Assembly (NCBI RefSeq): GCF_001941965.1
Contig: NZ_MKZO01000004.1
Coordinates: 105,277 to 169,276 of the forward strand
DNA from: Pseudomonas putida
GTDB taxonomy: Bacteria; Pseudomonadota; Gammaproteobacteria; Pseudomonadales; Pseudomonadaceae
Direction of reading: 5' to 3'
Length of the DNA stretch: 64,000 nt
Position numbers and translations under genes: made by a program. The notes beneath the pieces are model-generated. The model searched no databases. It had not been told where the DNA came from and was given only the letters and a program-made list of their open reading frames with translations. How positions within the stretch are numbered: position 1 is the first letter of the stretch; the number at the start of each line of letters is the position of its first letter. Shown here piece by piece: positions 16,621-24,710 of this stretch.

Positions 16621-17034
16621 ATGGGCATGATCAGTGAATTCAAAGCCTTTGCGGTCAAGGGCAATGTCGTCGACATGGCCGTCGGTATCATCATCGGCGC
16701 CGCCTTCGGCAAAATCGTTTCATCTTTCGTCGGCGACGTGGTGATGCCACCCCTGGGCCTGTTGATTGGCGGAGTGGATTTCAGTGACCTGGCGATCACC
16801 CTGAAAGCGGCGCAAGGGGATACGCCGGCGGTGGTAATGGCCTACGGCAAGTTCATCCAGACGGTGGTGGACTTCCTGATCGTGGCGTTCGCGATCTTCA
16901 TGGGGGTGAAGGCGATCAACCGGTTGAAGCGTGAAGAGGCCGTTGCGCCGTCGGTGCCGCCTGCGCCGACGCCGCAGGAGACCTTGCTGACCGAGATCCG
17001 GGATTTGCTCAAGGCTCAGAACAACAAGCCCTGA
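16621..17034 (+). CDS. mscL: Large-conductance mechanosensitive channel MscL
   Basis: 137-residue inner-membrane channel opened by membrane tension, releasing solutes on hypo-osmotic shock. The N-terminal amphipathic helix ([17 protein letters not shown]) leads into the pore-lining TM1 ([24 protein letters not shown] region), a periplasmic loop, TM2 (about residues 77-98) and the cytoplasmic C-terminal helix (LLTEIRDLL). Length and motifs are standard. AAGGA lies 8 nt upstream of the ATG. Divergent from radA; followed by a REP doublet that separates it from the convergent reductase gene. Confidence 0.97.
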   Translation: MGMISEFKAFAVKGNVVDMAVGIIIGAAFGKIVSSFVGDVVMPPLGLLIGGVDFSDLAITLKAAQGDTPAVVMAYGKFIQTVVDFLIVAFAIFMGVKAINRLKREEAVAPSVPPAPTPQETLLTEIRDLLKAQNNKP

Positions 17035-17048
17035 AGGCTTGCACGATA

Positions 17049-17125
17049 CCTGTGGGAGCTGGCTTGCCAGCGATAGCGGTAGTGAATTCACCATTGCAAT
17101 CGCTGGCAAGCCAGCTCCCACAGGG
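17049..17125. repeat. REP doublet in the opposite arrangement
   Basis: Here the copies are ordered GTGGGAGCTGGC...GCGAT then ATCGCTGGC...CTCCCAC, the reverse of most doublets in this window, so the conserved GTGGGAG ends point outwards. Confidence 0.93.
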
Positions 17126-17140
17126 TCCTGCGCAAGGCAG

Positions 17141-17917
17141 TTACCAATAGGTTTCGACCGCCACCTGCCCCGGCCGCCGGCTCAGGCTCAGGTTCAGCCC
17201 CCGCGCCTTGAGCACCTGCCGGGTGTCGTCGATCATCTGCGGATTGCCACACAGCATCACCCGCGAATGCTCGGGAATCAGCTCCAGCCCTGCAGCCCGC
17301 TCCAGCTCGCCATTCTCGATCAGCGTAGTGATCCGTCCATTCAGCGCCCCCGGATGCTCCTCGCGGGTCACCACCGGGATGAACTGCAACTTGCCGGCAT
17401 ATTCCGCCAGGTACTCGCGCTGCTCCAGCCCGGCAATCAAATCCAGGTAGGCCAGCTCACGGGCTTCACGCACCGAATACACCAGCTTGATCGTCTCGAA
17501 CCGCTCCCAGGCTTCGAAGTCCTGGAGGATCGACAGGAACGGCGCGATCCCGGTCCCGGTGGCCAGCAACCACAGATCACGACCGTCGACAAAGCGATCG
17601 AGGGTCAGGTAGCCGAACGCCTGGCGGTCGATCAGCAATTCGTCGCCCTCGCGCAGGCGGCTCAGTTCGCTGGTGAACTCACCACCCAGAACGACGATGG
17701 AATAGAAATCCAGGTGTTCGTCGAACGGCGACGACACCATCGAATAAGCCCGCCAGACCACGCTGCCATCTGCCTTGCTCACGCCCAGGCGGGCGAACTG
17801 GCCGGCGCGGAAACGGAAACCGGCATCGCGGGTGGTGCGCAGGCTGAACAGGCTGGGGGTCAGCGGCTGGACGTCGAGCAGGGTTTGGCGGGTGTATTTC
17901 TCCGCGCTGGCAGTCAT
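17141..17917 (-). CDS. fpr: Ferredoxin/flavodoxin-NADP+ reductase
   Basis: 258-residue cytoplasmic flavoenzyme exchanging electrons between NADPH and ferredoxin or flavodoxin. FAD-binding RAYSMVSSP (family RxYS motif) lies near residue 60, the NADP-binding domain has LLATGTGIAPFLSIL near 110 and VMLCGNPQMIDD near 225, and the C-terminus ends in VETYW. I chose the ATG at 17917 with GGAG six nt upstream; a GTG four codons earlier would contain that Shine-Dalgarno. It faces a LuxR gene with a 248-bp divergent promoter region. Pseudomonads have more than one Fpr; which paralogue this is stays open. Confidence 0.88.
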   Translation of the reverse strand: MTASAEKYTRQTLLDVQPLTPSLFSLRTTRDAGFRFRAGQFARLGVSKADGSVVWRAYSMVSSPFDEHLDFYSIVVLGGEFTSELSRLREGDELLIDRQAFGYLTLDRFVDGRDLWLLATGTGIAPFLSILQDFEAWERFETIKLVYSVREARELAYLDLIAGLEQREYLAEYAGKLQFIPVVTREEHPGALNGRITTLIENGELERAAGLELIPEHSRVMLCGNPQMIDDTRQVLKARGLNLSLSRRPGQVAVETYW

Positions 17918-18096
17918 GGTTCGCTCCACAAATCAGGTGCGCCCAGTTTCGCCCAAAGCCGTGGGAATAAACACCACCGGTTTGTAGTGGCATGCCGTGT
18001 TTGCGGAGCGAAATGCATACACATCGCGTTTACCCGAACTGAGCGTTGCCGACCATGATCTGAGTCAAGTTATAGCGAAAAAAACCAAATACCTTG

Positions 18097-18110
18097 TAGG
18101 ACAATTCCTA
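18097..18110. promoter_or_regulatory. Inverted repeat TAGGACAATTCCTA in the luxR-solo promoter
   Basis: 5-bp arms TAGGA/TCCTA separated by CAAT, overlapping a good -10 hexamer TATACT (18109-18114), 52 bp upstream of the LuxR-type gene. It is not a canonical lux box. Candidate operator or autoregulatory site. Confidence 0.4.
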
Positions 18111-18165
18111 TACTCAGCAGACGTCAATCGCTAACTTGGATCCATGTACAGGGAGCAACACGCAA

Positions 18166-18870
18166 ATGCCGCATTGGAAGCAGGAGCAGCTCGAAAGCCT
18201 GATCGCCGAACAGGACCCCGAGCGCATCTTCGAATCCGCCCTGTCTTTGGCGCAGCAACTGGACATGGAGTACCTGAGCCTGGTGGTACAAAGCCAGGCC
18301 ACGGGGATGACCCCGCAGATCATCATGTTCAACAACTACTCCGCCGAATGGAACGCCCATTACCAGGCCAGCAACTACCTCGCCCAGGACCCGACCTTCC
18401 AGCACTGCCGCCACTCGCTGATCCCCCTGCTCTGGGAGGACGCGGTGTTCAGCGAAACGCCGCAACTGCGCGAGGATGCCCGGGCCCACGGCCTGAGTCA
18501 TGGCTGGAGCCAGGCGGCCCACGATATCCGCGGCAACAACAGCGTGCTGAGCCTGGTACGCAGCACCGGCAGCATCGACATCGGCGAGTTCTATGACAAG
18601 ACCGGGCAGGCCCTGTGGCTGTGCAATGTCATGCACACGGTGATGGTCGAGCGGATCAACCCGCTGCAACCCAACGGCTTCGGTCTGTCCGATCGCGAGC
18701 GCGAAGTGCTGAAATGGTCGGCCGCCGGCAAGACCGCCTCCGATATCGCCTGCATCCTGACCCTGTCGCAAAGCACGGTGAACTTCCATATCCGCAGCGT
18801 GATCACCAAGATGCACGCCAACAACAAGGCCGGCGCCGTGGCCATCGCCGCCATGCACGGCCTGCTCTGA
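18166..18870 (+). CDS. ppoR: LuxR-family quorum-sensing solo, PpoR-like
   Basis: 234-residue two-domain regulator: acyl-homoserine-lactone-binding domain (residues about 15-160) and LuxR-type helix-turn-helix (about 170-230, LSDREREVLKWSAAGKTASD). All six residues that mark functional AHL receptors (TraR W57, Y61, D70, P71, W85, G113) appear present as W62, Y66, D75, P76, W90 and G113, so it should bind AHLs. No luxI lies in the window, hence a solo. Gene neighbourhood (mscL, reductase, rlmG, cioAB) fits PpoR of P. putida as I recall it. Start at 18166 with GGGAG upstream; an earlier ATG at 18136 lacks a Shine-Dalgarno. Confidence 0.85.
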   Translation: MPHWKQEQLESLIAEQDPERIFESALSLAQQLDMEYLSLVVQSQATGMTPQIIMFNNYSAEWNAHYQASNYLAQDPTFQHCRHSLIPLLWEDAVFSETPQLREDARAHGLSHGWSQAAHDIRGNNSVLSLVRSTGSIDIGEFYDKTGQALWLCNVMHTVMVERINPLQPNGFGLSDREREVLKWSAAGKTASDIACILTLSQSTVNFHIRSVITKMHANNKAGAVAIAAMHGLL

Positions 18871-18954
18871 CCCCGCGACGCGGCAAAGCCCTGTAGAATC
18901 GGCGCCTGTCTGTCACTGCCGCGCAGTGCCACCCATGCCCCAGAGCCTCGTACC

Positions 18955-20079
18955 ATGCCTTTGCTGACCAGCCCCTTCGCCACACTCGACCTGATCCGCC
19001 AGCCCGAATACGCAAACGATCCACTGCAGGCCTTCGATGCTGCGGACGAATACCTGCTTGAGCATCTGGCCGCCCAGGGTCTGCCCGCCGGCGCGCGGGT
19101 ATTGGTGCTCAACGACAGCTTCGGCGGCCTGGCGATCAGCCTGCGCGGGCAGTTCACGGTGACCAGCAGCGGCGACTCCTTCCTCGCCCGCCTCGGCCTG
19201 GAAAAGAACCTGCCGCGCAACGACCAACCCTGGGACGGCGTGACCTTCGTCCCGGCCAGCGAGGCCTGGCAGGGGCCGTTCGACCATGTGCTGGTGCGGG
19301 TGCCGAAGACCCTGGCGCTGCTGGAAGAACAACTGATCCGCCTGCACGGGCATCTGGCGCCCGGCGCCAAGGTGGTCGCCGGCGCGATGATCAAGCACCT
19401 GCCGCGGGCAGCCGGTGACTTGCTGGAGCAATACATCGGGCCGATGCAGGCCTCCCTGGCGCAGAAAAAGGCGCGCCTGCTGGTCGCCAGCGTCGAAGCC
19501 AAACCCCTGGCGGTCTCGCCCTACCCGACCCGTTACCGGCTGGACAAACCGGCGCTGGAGCTGGTCAACCATGCCAACGTGTTCTGCCGTGAAGGGCTGG
19601 ATATCGGCACACGCGCATTCCTCCCCCACCTGCCGCGCAACCTCGGCAGCGCACGGGTGGCGGACCTGGGGTGTGGCAACGGTGTGTTGGCGATCGCCAG
19701 TGCGCTGGACAATCCGCAGGCGCAGTACACCCTGGTGGACGAGTCGTACATGGCGGTGCAGTCGGCGACAGAGAACTGGCGGGCGGCGCTGGGCGAACGC
19801 GAGGTCGAAGTGCGGGCAGCCGATGGGCTGGCCGGGCAAGCGGAGCAATCGCTGGACGTGGTGCTGTGCAACCCGCCGTTCCACCAGCAGCAGGTGGTCG
19901 GCGACTTCCTGGCCTGGCGCATGTTCCAGCAGGCGCGGGAGGCACTGGTGGTCGGTGGGGCGCTGTATATCGTCGGGAACCGGCACCTGGGTTATCACAC
20001 CAAGCTGGCGCGACTGTTCCGGGGGGTGGAGCAGGTGGCGGCGACGCCGAAGTTCGTGGTGCTGAAAGCCCGGAAATAG
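18955..20079 (+). CDS. rlmG: 23S rRNA (guanine-N2) methyltransferase RlmG
   Basis: 374-residue SAM-dependent enzyme of the RsmC/RlmG group, which in E. coli makes m2G1835 in 23S rRNA. A degenerate N-terminal methyltransferase-like half (residues 1-190) is followed by the active domain: SAM motif VADLGCGNGVLAIAS near 235 and catalytic NPPF (VVLCNPPFHQQ) near 305. Length matches the E. coli protein (378). It could be confused with RsmC, but the N-terminal half and length favour RlmG. It follows the LuxR gene on the same strand by 84 bp. Confidence 0.88.
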   Translation: MPLLTSPFATLDLIRQPEYANDPLQAFDAADEYLLEHLAAQGLPAGARVLVLNDSFGGLAISLRGQFTVTSSGDSFLARLGLEKNLPRNDQPWDGVTFVPASEAWQGPFDHVLVRVPKTLALLEEQLIRLHGHLAPGAKVVAGAMIKHLPRAAGDLLEQYIGPMQASLAQKKARLLVASVEAKPLAVSPYPTRYRLDKPALELVNHANVFCREGLDIGTRAFLPHLPRNLGSARVADLGCGNGVLAIASALDNPQAQYTLVDESYMAVQSATENWRAALGEREVEVRAADGLAGQAEQSLDVVLCNPPFHQQQVVGDFLAWRMFQQAREALVVGGALYIVGNRHLGYHTKLARLFRGVEQVAATPKFVVLKARK

Positions 20080-20096
20080 GCTGCGGCCTTACTGGC

Positions 20097-20175
20097 CCTA
20101 TCGCTGGCAAGCCAGCTCCCACAAGGATCGCGTGCACCGCTAAACCTGTGGGAGCTGGCTTGCCAGCGATGAGGC
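20097..20175. repeat. REP doublet (REPIN)
   Basis: Two inverted GCTGGCAAGCCAGC-type copies about 20 bp apart between the convergent rlmG and cio operon ends. Confidence 0.95.
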
Positions 20176-20194
20176 CATCAGCAACAACACAAGG

Positions 20195-20350
20195 TCAGTG
20201 GGTACTCAGCCCCGCCGCACTCATGAACATCCGCATCAACCACGCCACTACCGCCAGGCTCGCCACGCTCAGCGTCCAGATCAGCGCCAGCCAGCCCAGC
20301 CGTTGCCACAGCGGCTTTTTCTCCGGCTCGAAAGTGTCCTTGCCCGTCAT
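20195..20350 (-). CDS. Small membrane protein DUF2474, probable third subunit of the Cio oxidase
   Basis: 51-residue protein with one transmembrane helix (about residues 20-42, LGWLALIWTLSVASLAVVAW), preceded by a charged stretch (FEPEKKPLWQR). Such proteins are encoded just downstream of cydB-type genes and are thought to play the part of CydX/CioZ, stabilising the heme subunit. The start at 20350 has a very strong AGGAGGG 8 nt upstream and lies 13 bp after the cioB stop. Confidence 0.82.
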   Translation of the reverse strand: MTGKDTFEPEKKPLWQRLGWLALIWTLSVASLAVVAWLMRMFMSAAGLSTH

Positions 20351-20363
20351 GCGCTGTACCCTC

Positions 20364-21371
20364 CTAGTGATAGCCATGTTCGTGGGTCACCTTGCCGCGG
20401 AACACGTAGTAGCTCCAGAAGGTGTAGCCAAGGATGAACGGCAGGATGAACAGCGTCCCCACCAGCATGAAGCCCTGGCTCTGCGGCGGCGCGGCGGCAT
20501 CCCAGATCGAGATCGACGGCGGGATGATGTTCGGCCACAGGCTGATGCCCAAGCCGCTGTAGCCGAGGAAGATCAGCACCAGGGTCAGCAGGAACGGCGT
20601 GTAGTGGGCATTGCGTTTCACCGCCTGGAGCAAGCCGTAGAAGGTCACCAGCACCAGCAGCGGGACCGGCATGAACCAGAACAGGTTGGGCAGGCTGAAC
20701 CAGCGTTCGCCGATCTGCGGGTAGGCCAGCGGGGTCCACAGGCTGACGATGCCGATCACCAGCAACAGCACCAGCGCCAGCGGCCGGCCGAGGTTGTGCA
20801 TCTGCTCCTGGAGCTTGCCCTCGGTCTTCATGATCAGCCAGGTGCAGCCAAGCAACGCGTAGGCGACGATCAGGCCCAGCCCGCTGAACAGACTGAACGG
20901 CGTGAGCCAGTCCAGCGTGCCGCCGGCGTACTGGCGGTCGACCACCTTGAAGCCCTCGATGAACGCGCCCAGGGCCACGCCCTGGAAGAAGGTGGCGGTC
21001 AATGAGCCCCAGATGAACGCCTTGTCCCAGAGATGACGTTTGTCGGCCTTGGCCTTGAAGCGGAACTCGAAGGCCACGCCGCGGAAGATCAGCCCGATCA
21101 GCATCAACATCAGCGGCAGGTACAGCGCCGAGAGCACCACCGAGTAGGCCAGCGGGAAAGCGCCGAACAGCCCCGCGCCGCCAAGCACCAGCCAGGTCTC
21201 GTTGCCGTCCCAGACCGGCGCCACGGTGTTCATCATCACGTCACGGTCCTGCTCGCCCTTGACGAAGGGGAAGAGGATGCCGATGCCCAGGTCGAAACCG
21301 TCCATGACCACGTACATCATCACCCCGAAGATGATGATCACGGCCCAGATCAGCGAAAGATCGATTCCCAT
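20364..21371 (-). CDS. cioB: Cyanide-insensitive quinol oxidase subunit II
   Basis: 335-residue inner-membrane CydB-family subunit with eight to nine helices. The N-terminus (LIWAVIIIFGVMMYVVMDGFDLG) and PVWDGNETWLVLGG are family hallmarks. With CioA it oxidises quinol and reduces oxygen to water without proton pumping. It starts 3 bp after the cioA stop, so is translationally linked to it. The subunit is shorter than E. coli CydB (379), as in other Cio enzymes. Confidence 0.93.
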   Translation of the reverse strand: MGIDLSLIWAVIIIFGVMMYVVMDGFDLGIGILFPFVKGEQDRDVMMNTVAPVWDGNETWLVLGGAGLFGAFPLAYSVVLSALYLPLMLMLIGLIFRGVAFEFRFKAKADKRHLWDKAFIWGSLTATFFQGVALGAFIEGFKVVDRQYAGGTLDWLTPFSLFSGLGLIVAYALLGCTWLIMKTEGKLQEQMHNLGRPLALVLLLVIGIVSLWTPLAYPQIGERWFSLPNLFWFMPVPLLVLVTFYGLLQAVKRNAHYTPFLLTLVLIFLGYSGLGISLWPNIIPPSISIWDAAAPPQSQGFMLVGTLFILPFILGYTFWSYYVFRGKVTHEHGYH

Positions 21372-21374
21372 GAT

Positions 21375-22814
21375 TCAATGTCCTTCTTTGTTCAGGCTGA
21401 CATCGCCAGTGTCGTGATCGTCCTTGGCCGCGGACATGGGCCGTGCCGGAGTGCGTGGCTGGCCAGGACCACCCGGGTTGACCCCGTCGCCCTCGCCGGT
21501 CTTCGGCCCCTTGCGCACCAGGCGCATCATGTAGCCCAGGCCCGCGCCGAACAGGGCGAAGTACACCACCACGAACATGATCAAGGTGAAGCCGAGCTGG
21601 GCGTAGCTGTGGTTGGACGCGCCGTCTGCCGTACGCATCAGGCCGTAGACCACCCACGGCTGGCGGCCCACTTCGGTGGTGAACCAGCCGGCAAGAATGG
21701 CGATCAGCCCGGACGGCCCCATCCACAGGGTCAGGTGCAGGAACGGCCGCGAGCTGTACAGGGTGCCGCGCTTGCGCAGCCACAGGCTCCACAGGCCGAC
21801 GAAGATCATCAGCATGCCCAGCCCGACCATGATGCGGAACGACCAGAACACCACGGTGGAATTGGGCCGGTCCTCAGGCGGGAAGTCCTTCATTGCCGGG
21901 ACCTGCTTGTCCAGGCTGTGGGTCAGGATCAGGCTGCCGAGGGCCGGGATTTCCAGCTTGAAGTGCGTGGTCTCGGCCTTCATGTCGGGGATGCCGAAGA
22001 GGATCAGCGGGGTCGGTTCGTTGCCGACGTTTTCCCAGTGGCCTTCGATGGCGGCGATTTTCACCGGCTGGTGCTTGAGGGTGTTGAGGCCGTGGAAGTC
22101 ACCGATCACCGCCTGGATCGGCGCAACGATCAGGGCCATCCACATGGCCATCGAGAGCATCTTGCGGATCGCCGGGTTGTCGCGCCCGCGCAGCAGGTGC
22201 CAGGCCGCAGAGGCGCCGACGAAGAAGGCGGTGGCGACGAAGGCCGCCGTGGCCATGTGCATCAGACGATAGGGGAACGACGGGTTGAAGATCACCGCCA
22301 GCCAGTCCGTCGGGATCACCCGGCCATCGATGATCTCGAAGCCCTGGGGCGTCTGCATCCAGCTGTTGGAGGCGAGGATCCAGAAGGTCGAGACCAGCGT
22401 GCCGAGGGCCACCATCACCGTGGAGAAGAAGTGCAGGCCGCGGCCCACGCGGTTCCAGCCGAAGAGCATGACGCCGAGGAAGCCGGCTTCGAGGAAGAAC
22501 GCGGTGAGCACCTCGTAGGTCAGCAAGGGGCCGGTCACCGCGCCGGCGAAATCGGAGAAGCGGCTCCAGTTGGTGCCGAACTGGTAGGCCATGACCAGCC
22601 CGGAGACCACCCCCATGCCGAAGTTCACGGCAAAGATCTTCGACCAGAAATGGTAGAGGTCGCGGTAGACCGCTTCGTTGGTTTTCAGCCACAGGCCTTC
22701 GAGCACCGCGAGATAGCTGGCGAGGCCGATGGTGATGGCAGGGAAAATGATGTGAAAGGAAATGGTGAACGCAAACTGCATTCGGGCGAGATCGAGTGCC
22801 TCTGATCCGAACAT
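21375..22814 (-). CDS. cioA: Cyanide-insensitive quinol oxidase subunit I
   Basis: 479-residue CydA-family subunit carrying the hemes and the quinol site. His20 in TISFHIIFPAITIG corresponds to the axial His19 of E. coli CydA; GRQPWVVYGLMRT is the conserved Q-loop end. Its Q-loop region is short (E. coli CydA is 522 residues), which is characteristic of the cyanide-insensitive Cio branch. Role: terminal oxidase at low oxygen or when cytochrome c oxidases are poisoned. A perfect Anr/FNR site sits 171 bp upstream; in P. aeruginosa Anr represses cioAB, so the same is likely here. Confidence 0.95.
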   Translation of the reverse strand: MFGSEALDLARMQFAFTISFHIIFPAITIGLASYLAVLEGLWLKTNEAVYRDLYHFWSKIFAVNFGMGVVSGLVMAYQFGTNWSRFSDFAGAVTGPLLTYEVLTAFFLEAGFLGVMLFGWNRVGRGLHFFSTVMVALGTLVSTFWILASNSWMQTPQGFEIIDGRVIPTDWLAVIFNPSFPYRLMHMATAAFVATAFFVGASAAWHLLRGRDNPAIRKMLSMAMWMALIVAPIQAVIGDFHGLNTLKHQPVKIAAIEGHWENVGNEPTPLILFGIPDMKAETTHFKLEIPALGSLILTHSLDKQVPAMKDFPPEDRPNSTVVFWSFRIMVGLGMLMIFVGLWSLWLRKRGTLYSSRPFLHLTLWMGPSGLIAILAGWFTTEVGRQPWVVYGLMRTADGASNHSYAQLGFTLIMFVVVYFALFGAGLGYMMRLVRKGPKTGEGDGVNPGGPGQPRTPARPMSAAKDDHDTGDVSLNKEGH

Positions 22815-22984
22815 GGTGCTTCCTCTGTCAGGTAAACCGGCGTCAGGGTCCGTTGCCTTGACGCCAACTTGCCCCCTTGGTGGTGGAGTGCGACCCGTTG
22901 GAATTGTTCTGAAAAGTTTCCCACCGCAGGGATTGGCGGCCTGATCGGCCTGGCGTGATCGCTCGATCGTTGCAAATGCAAGTA

Positions 22985-22998
22985 TTGATACAGATCAA
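22985..22998. promoter_or_regulatory. Perfect Anr/FNR box between cioA and the MFS gene
   Basis: TTGATACAGATCAA is an exact match to TTGAT-N4-ATCAA. It lies in the 361-bp divergent region, 171 bp from cioA and 178 bp from the MFS gene; nothing else coding is visible in that gap. Confidence 0.85.
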
Positions 22999-23176
22999 CG
23001 TCAGGGAGAAAGGATAGTCCCGAAAGTCCCGCACGGTTCTGTGGTTGTTTGCCGCGTGACCGGTTGCCTCACCCTCTTTACGAAAGGGGCAATCGGTGCG
23101 CTGACCGCACGGGTTTTCCTGTTTCCTGCAACCTTTTGTTACAGCCTGGTGTTACGCTGCACCACCCCTCCCCCGA

Positions 23177-24427
23177 ATGAAGACCCCGCCCTCGATGTCC
23201 GCCCAGGCTCCGTTGTTGTTGCGTCATCACCGTCCTTTCCTGTCCTTCTGGCTGGCCCGGGTGTTTACCGCCAGCGGTTTCCAGATGCTCACCGTGGCCA
23301 TCGGCTGGCACCTCTACCAGTTGACCGGCAATGTGCTCGACCTTGGCCTGGTCGGCCTGGTGGAGTTCGCCCCGCGGGTGCTGTTCATGCTGCATACCGG
23401 GCATGTCGCCGACCGCTATGACCGGCGCCGCGTGGCCGCGCTGTGCCAGAGCCTGCAGGCGTTGATCGCCCTGTCCCTGGCGCTGGCCAGCAGCACCGAT
23501 TCGGTGACCCGCGAGCTGATCTTCATCCTTGCCTTCCTGCTCGGTGCGGCACGCTCCTTCGAAATGCCGGCGACCCAGGCGCTGCTGCCCAACGTGGTGC
23601 CCTCGCAGCTGTTTCCCCGGGCGGTGGCGGCCTCGGCCTCGGCGATGCAGTCCGCGACCATCGTCGCCCCGGCGCTGGGTGGCTTTCTCTATGCCTTCGG
23701 CAGTGTCTGGGTGTATGGCCCGACCGTGTGCCTGTACGTGATCGCCTGCTGCCTGACCTTGAGCCTGAGCTCGCGGCAGGTCCCGCTGGCCCAGGGCCGC
23801 GCCAGCCTCGAATCGCTGATGGCCGGGATCCGCTTTATCCGCAGCCGCCCGGACATTCTCGGGGCAATTTCCCTGGACCTGTTCGCCGTGCTGCTCGGCG
23901 GTGCTACGGCGCTGTTGCCGGTGTTCGCCAAGGACATCCTGCTCACTGGTGCCTGGGGCCTGGGCCTGCTGCGCTCGGCGCCGGCGGTGGGGGCGTTGCT
24001 GATGTCGCTGTGGCTGGCGCGCTTCCCGGTGGAGCGCAAGGTCGGGCGGGTGATGTTCACCGCGGTGGGGATATTCGGCGTGGCGACCATCGCCTTCGGC
24101 CTGTCCACCTCGTTCTGGTTCTCCCTGGCGGTACTGGCGGTGCTGGGCGCGGCGGACATGATCAGCATGGTGATCCGCGGCGCCTTTGTGCAACTGGAGA
24201 CGCCGGACGAGATGCGCGGGCGGGTCAGTGCGGTGAACGGCTTGTTCATCGGGGCTTCGAACCAGTTGGGCGAATTCGAGTCCGGGGTGACGGCGCACTG
24301 GTTCGGCACGGTGCCAGCAGTGGTACTGGGCGGAGTCGGCACGCTGGTGGTGACCGGGGTGTGGATCAAGCTGTTCCCGACGCTGGCGGGGCGGGATCAT
24401 ATGCATAGCCGGCGGTCGGACAGCTGA
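23177..24427 (+). CDS. MFS efflux transporter (EntS/MFS_3-like)
   Basis: 416-residue major facilitator protein with 12 predicted helices. The loop 2-3 motif is GHVADRYDRRRVAAL, and the N-terminal HRPFLSFWLARVFTASGFQMLTVAIGWHLYQLTG region is like that of EntS and related exporters. The exported compound cannot be inferred; it has no biosynthetic neighbours. Two starts are possible, ATG at 23177 or 23195, and neither has a clear Shine-Dalgarno sequence. It is divergent from cioA and could share the Anr site region. Confidence 0.8.
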   Translation: MKTPPSMSAQAPLLLRHHRPFLSFWLARVFTASGFQMLTVAIGWHLYQLTGNVLDLGLVGLVEFAPRVLFMLHTGHVADRYDRRRVAALCQSLQALIALSLALASSTDSVTRELIFILAFLLGAARSFEMPATQALLPNVVPSQLFPRAVAASASAMQSATIVAPALGGFLYAFGSVWVYGPTVCLYVIACCLTLSLSSRQVPLAQGRASLESLMAGIRFIRSRPDILGAISLDLFAVLLGGATALLPVFAKDILLTGAWGLGLLRSAPAVGALLMSLWLARFPVERKVGRVMFTAVGIFGVATIAFGLSTSFWFSLAVLAVLGAADMISMVIRGAFVQLETPDEMRGRVSAVNGLFIGASNQLGEFESGVTAHWFGTVPAVVLGGVGTLVVTGVWIKLFPTLAGRDHMHSRRSDS

Positions 24428-24447
24428 CTTAAGGACCCTGCAAAACC

Positions 24448-24540
24448 CTGTGGGAGATGGCTTGCCAGCGATAGGGCCCGACCTGACAACATCATTGCCC
24501 TTGCCGGCCTCATCGCTGGCAAGCCAGCTCCCACAGGGGC
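24448..24540. repeat. REP doublet in the reversed arrangement
   Basis: Copies ordered TGTGGGAGATGGCTTGCC...GCGAT (one base changed) then ATCGCTGGC...CTCCCAC, with the GTGGGAG ends outward, between the MFS gene and the purine permease. Confidence 0.92.
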
Positions 24541-24598
24541 CAAGGTGTTCTCTTCTGCCCTGCCCGTTGGACGCATTACCCTCTGCCAGCCATGCTGG

Positions 24599-24604
24599 TA
24601 TGAT
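24599..24604 (+). promoter_or_regulatory. Candidate -10 (TATGAT) of the purine permease gene
   Basis: TATGAT followed by GC-rich GCGCGGC; a 17-nt spacer leads back to TTACCC (24576-24581), a weak -35. This would put transcription start near 24611, so the transcript begins just ahead of the hairpin element at 24619. Confidence 0.4.
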
Positions 24605-24618
24605 GCGCGGCTTTTTTC

Positions 24619-24674
24619 CGGCCCGGTCGAAACAGCGCCAAGCGGTACGCTTTGTGCTTTCCTGACCGGACCGA
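24619..24674 (+). ncRNA. Structured 5' leader, candidate cis-regulatory RNA of the purine permease
   Basis: A nested hairpin can be drawn by eye: outer stem CGG-c-CCGGTC with GACCGG-a-CCG, an internal loop GAAAC / TTCCT, and an inner arm AGCGC-c-AAGCG, loop GTA, CGCTT-t-GTGCT (includes one G-U pair). A second small hairpin CCGA/TCGG (24670-24683) and a GC-rich stem GGCGCG/CGCGCC (24683-24696) follow just before the GGGGAG Shine-Dalgarno of the permease. I do not recognise a named riboswitch class. The gene it precedes imports purines, so purine sensing is an obvious guess but only a guess. Confidence 0.45.
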
Positions 24675-24710
24675 CAATTTTCGGCGCGGGCGCGCCACGG
24701 GGAGCAGGAC

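Noticed and set aside
18061..18165. lux box for the LuxR solo
   Set aside because: No 18-20 bp palindrome of the ACCTG...CAGGT kind was found; only the unrelated TAGGA/TCCTA repeat is present.
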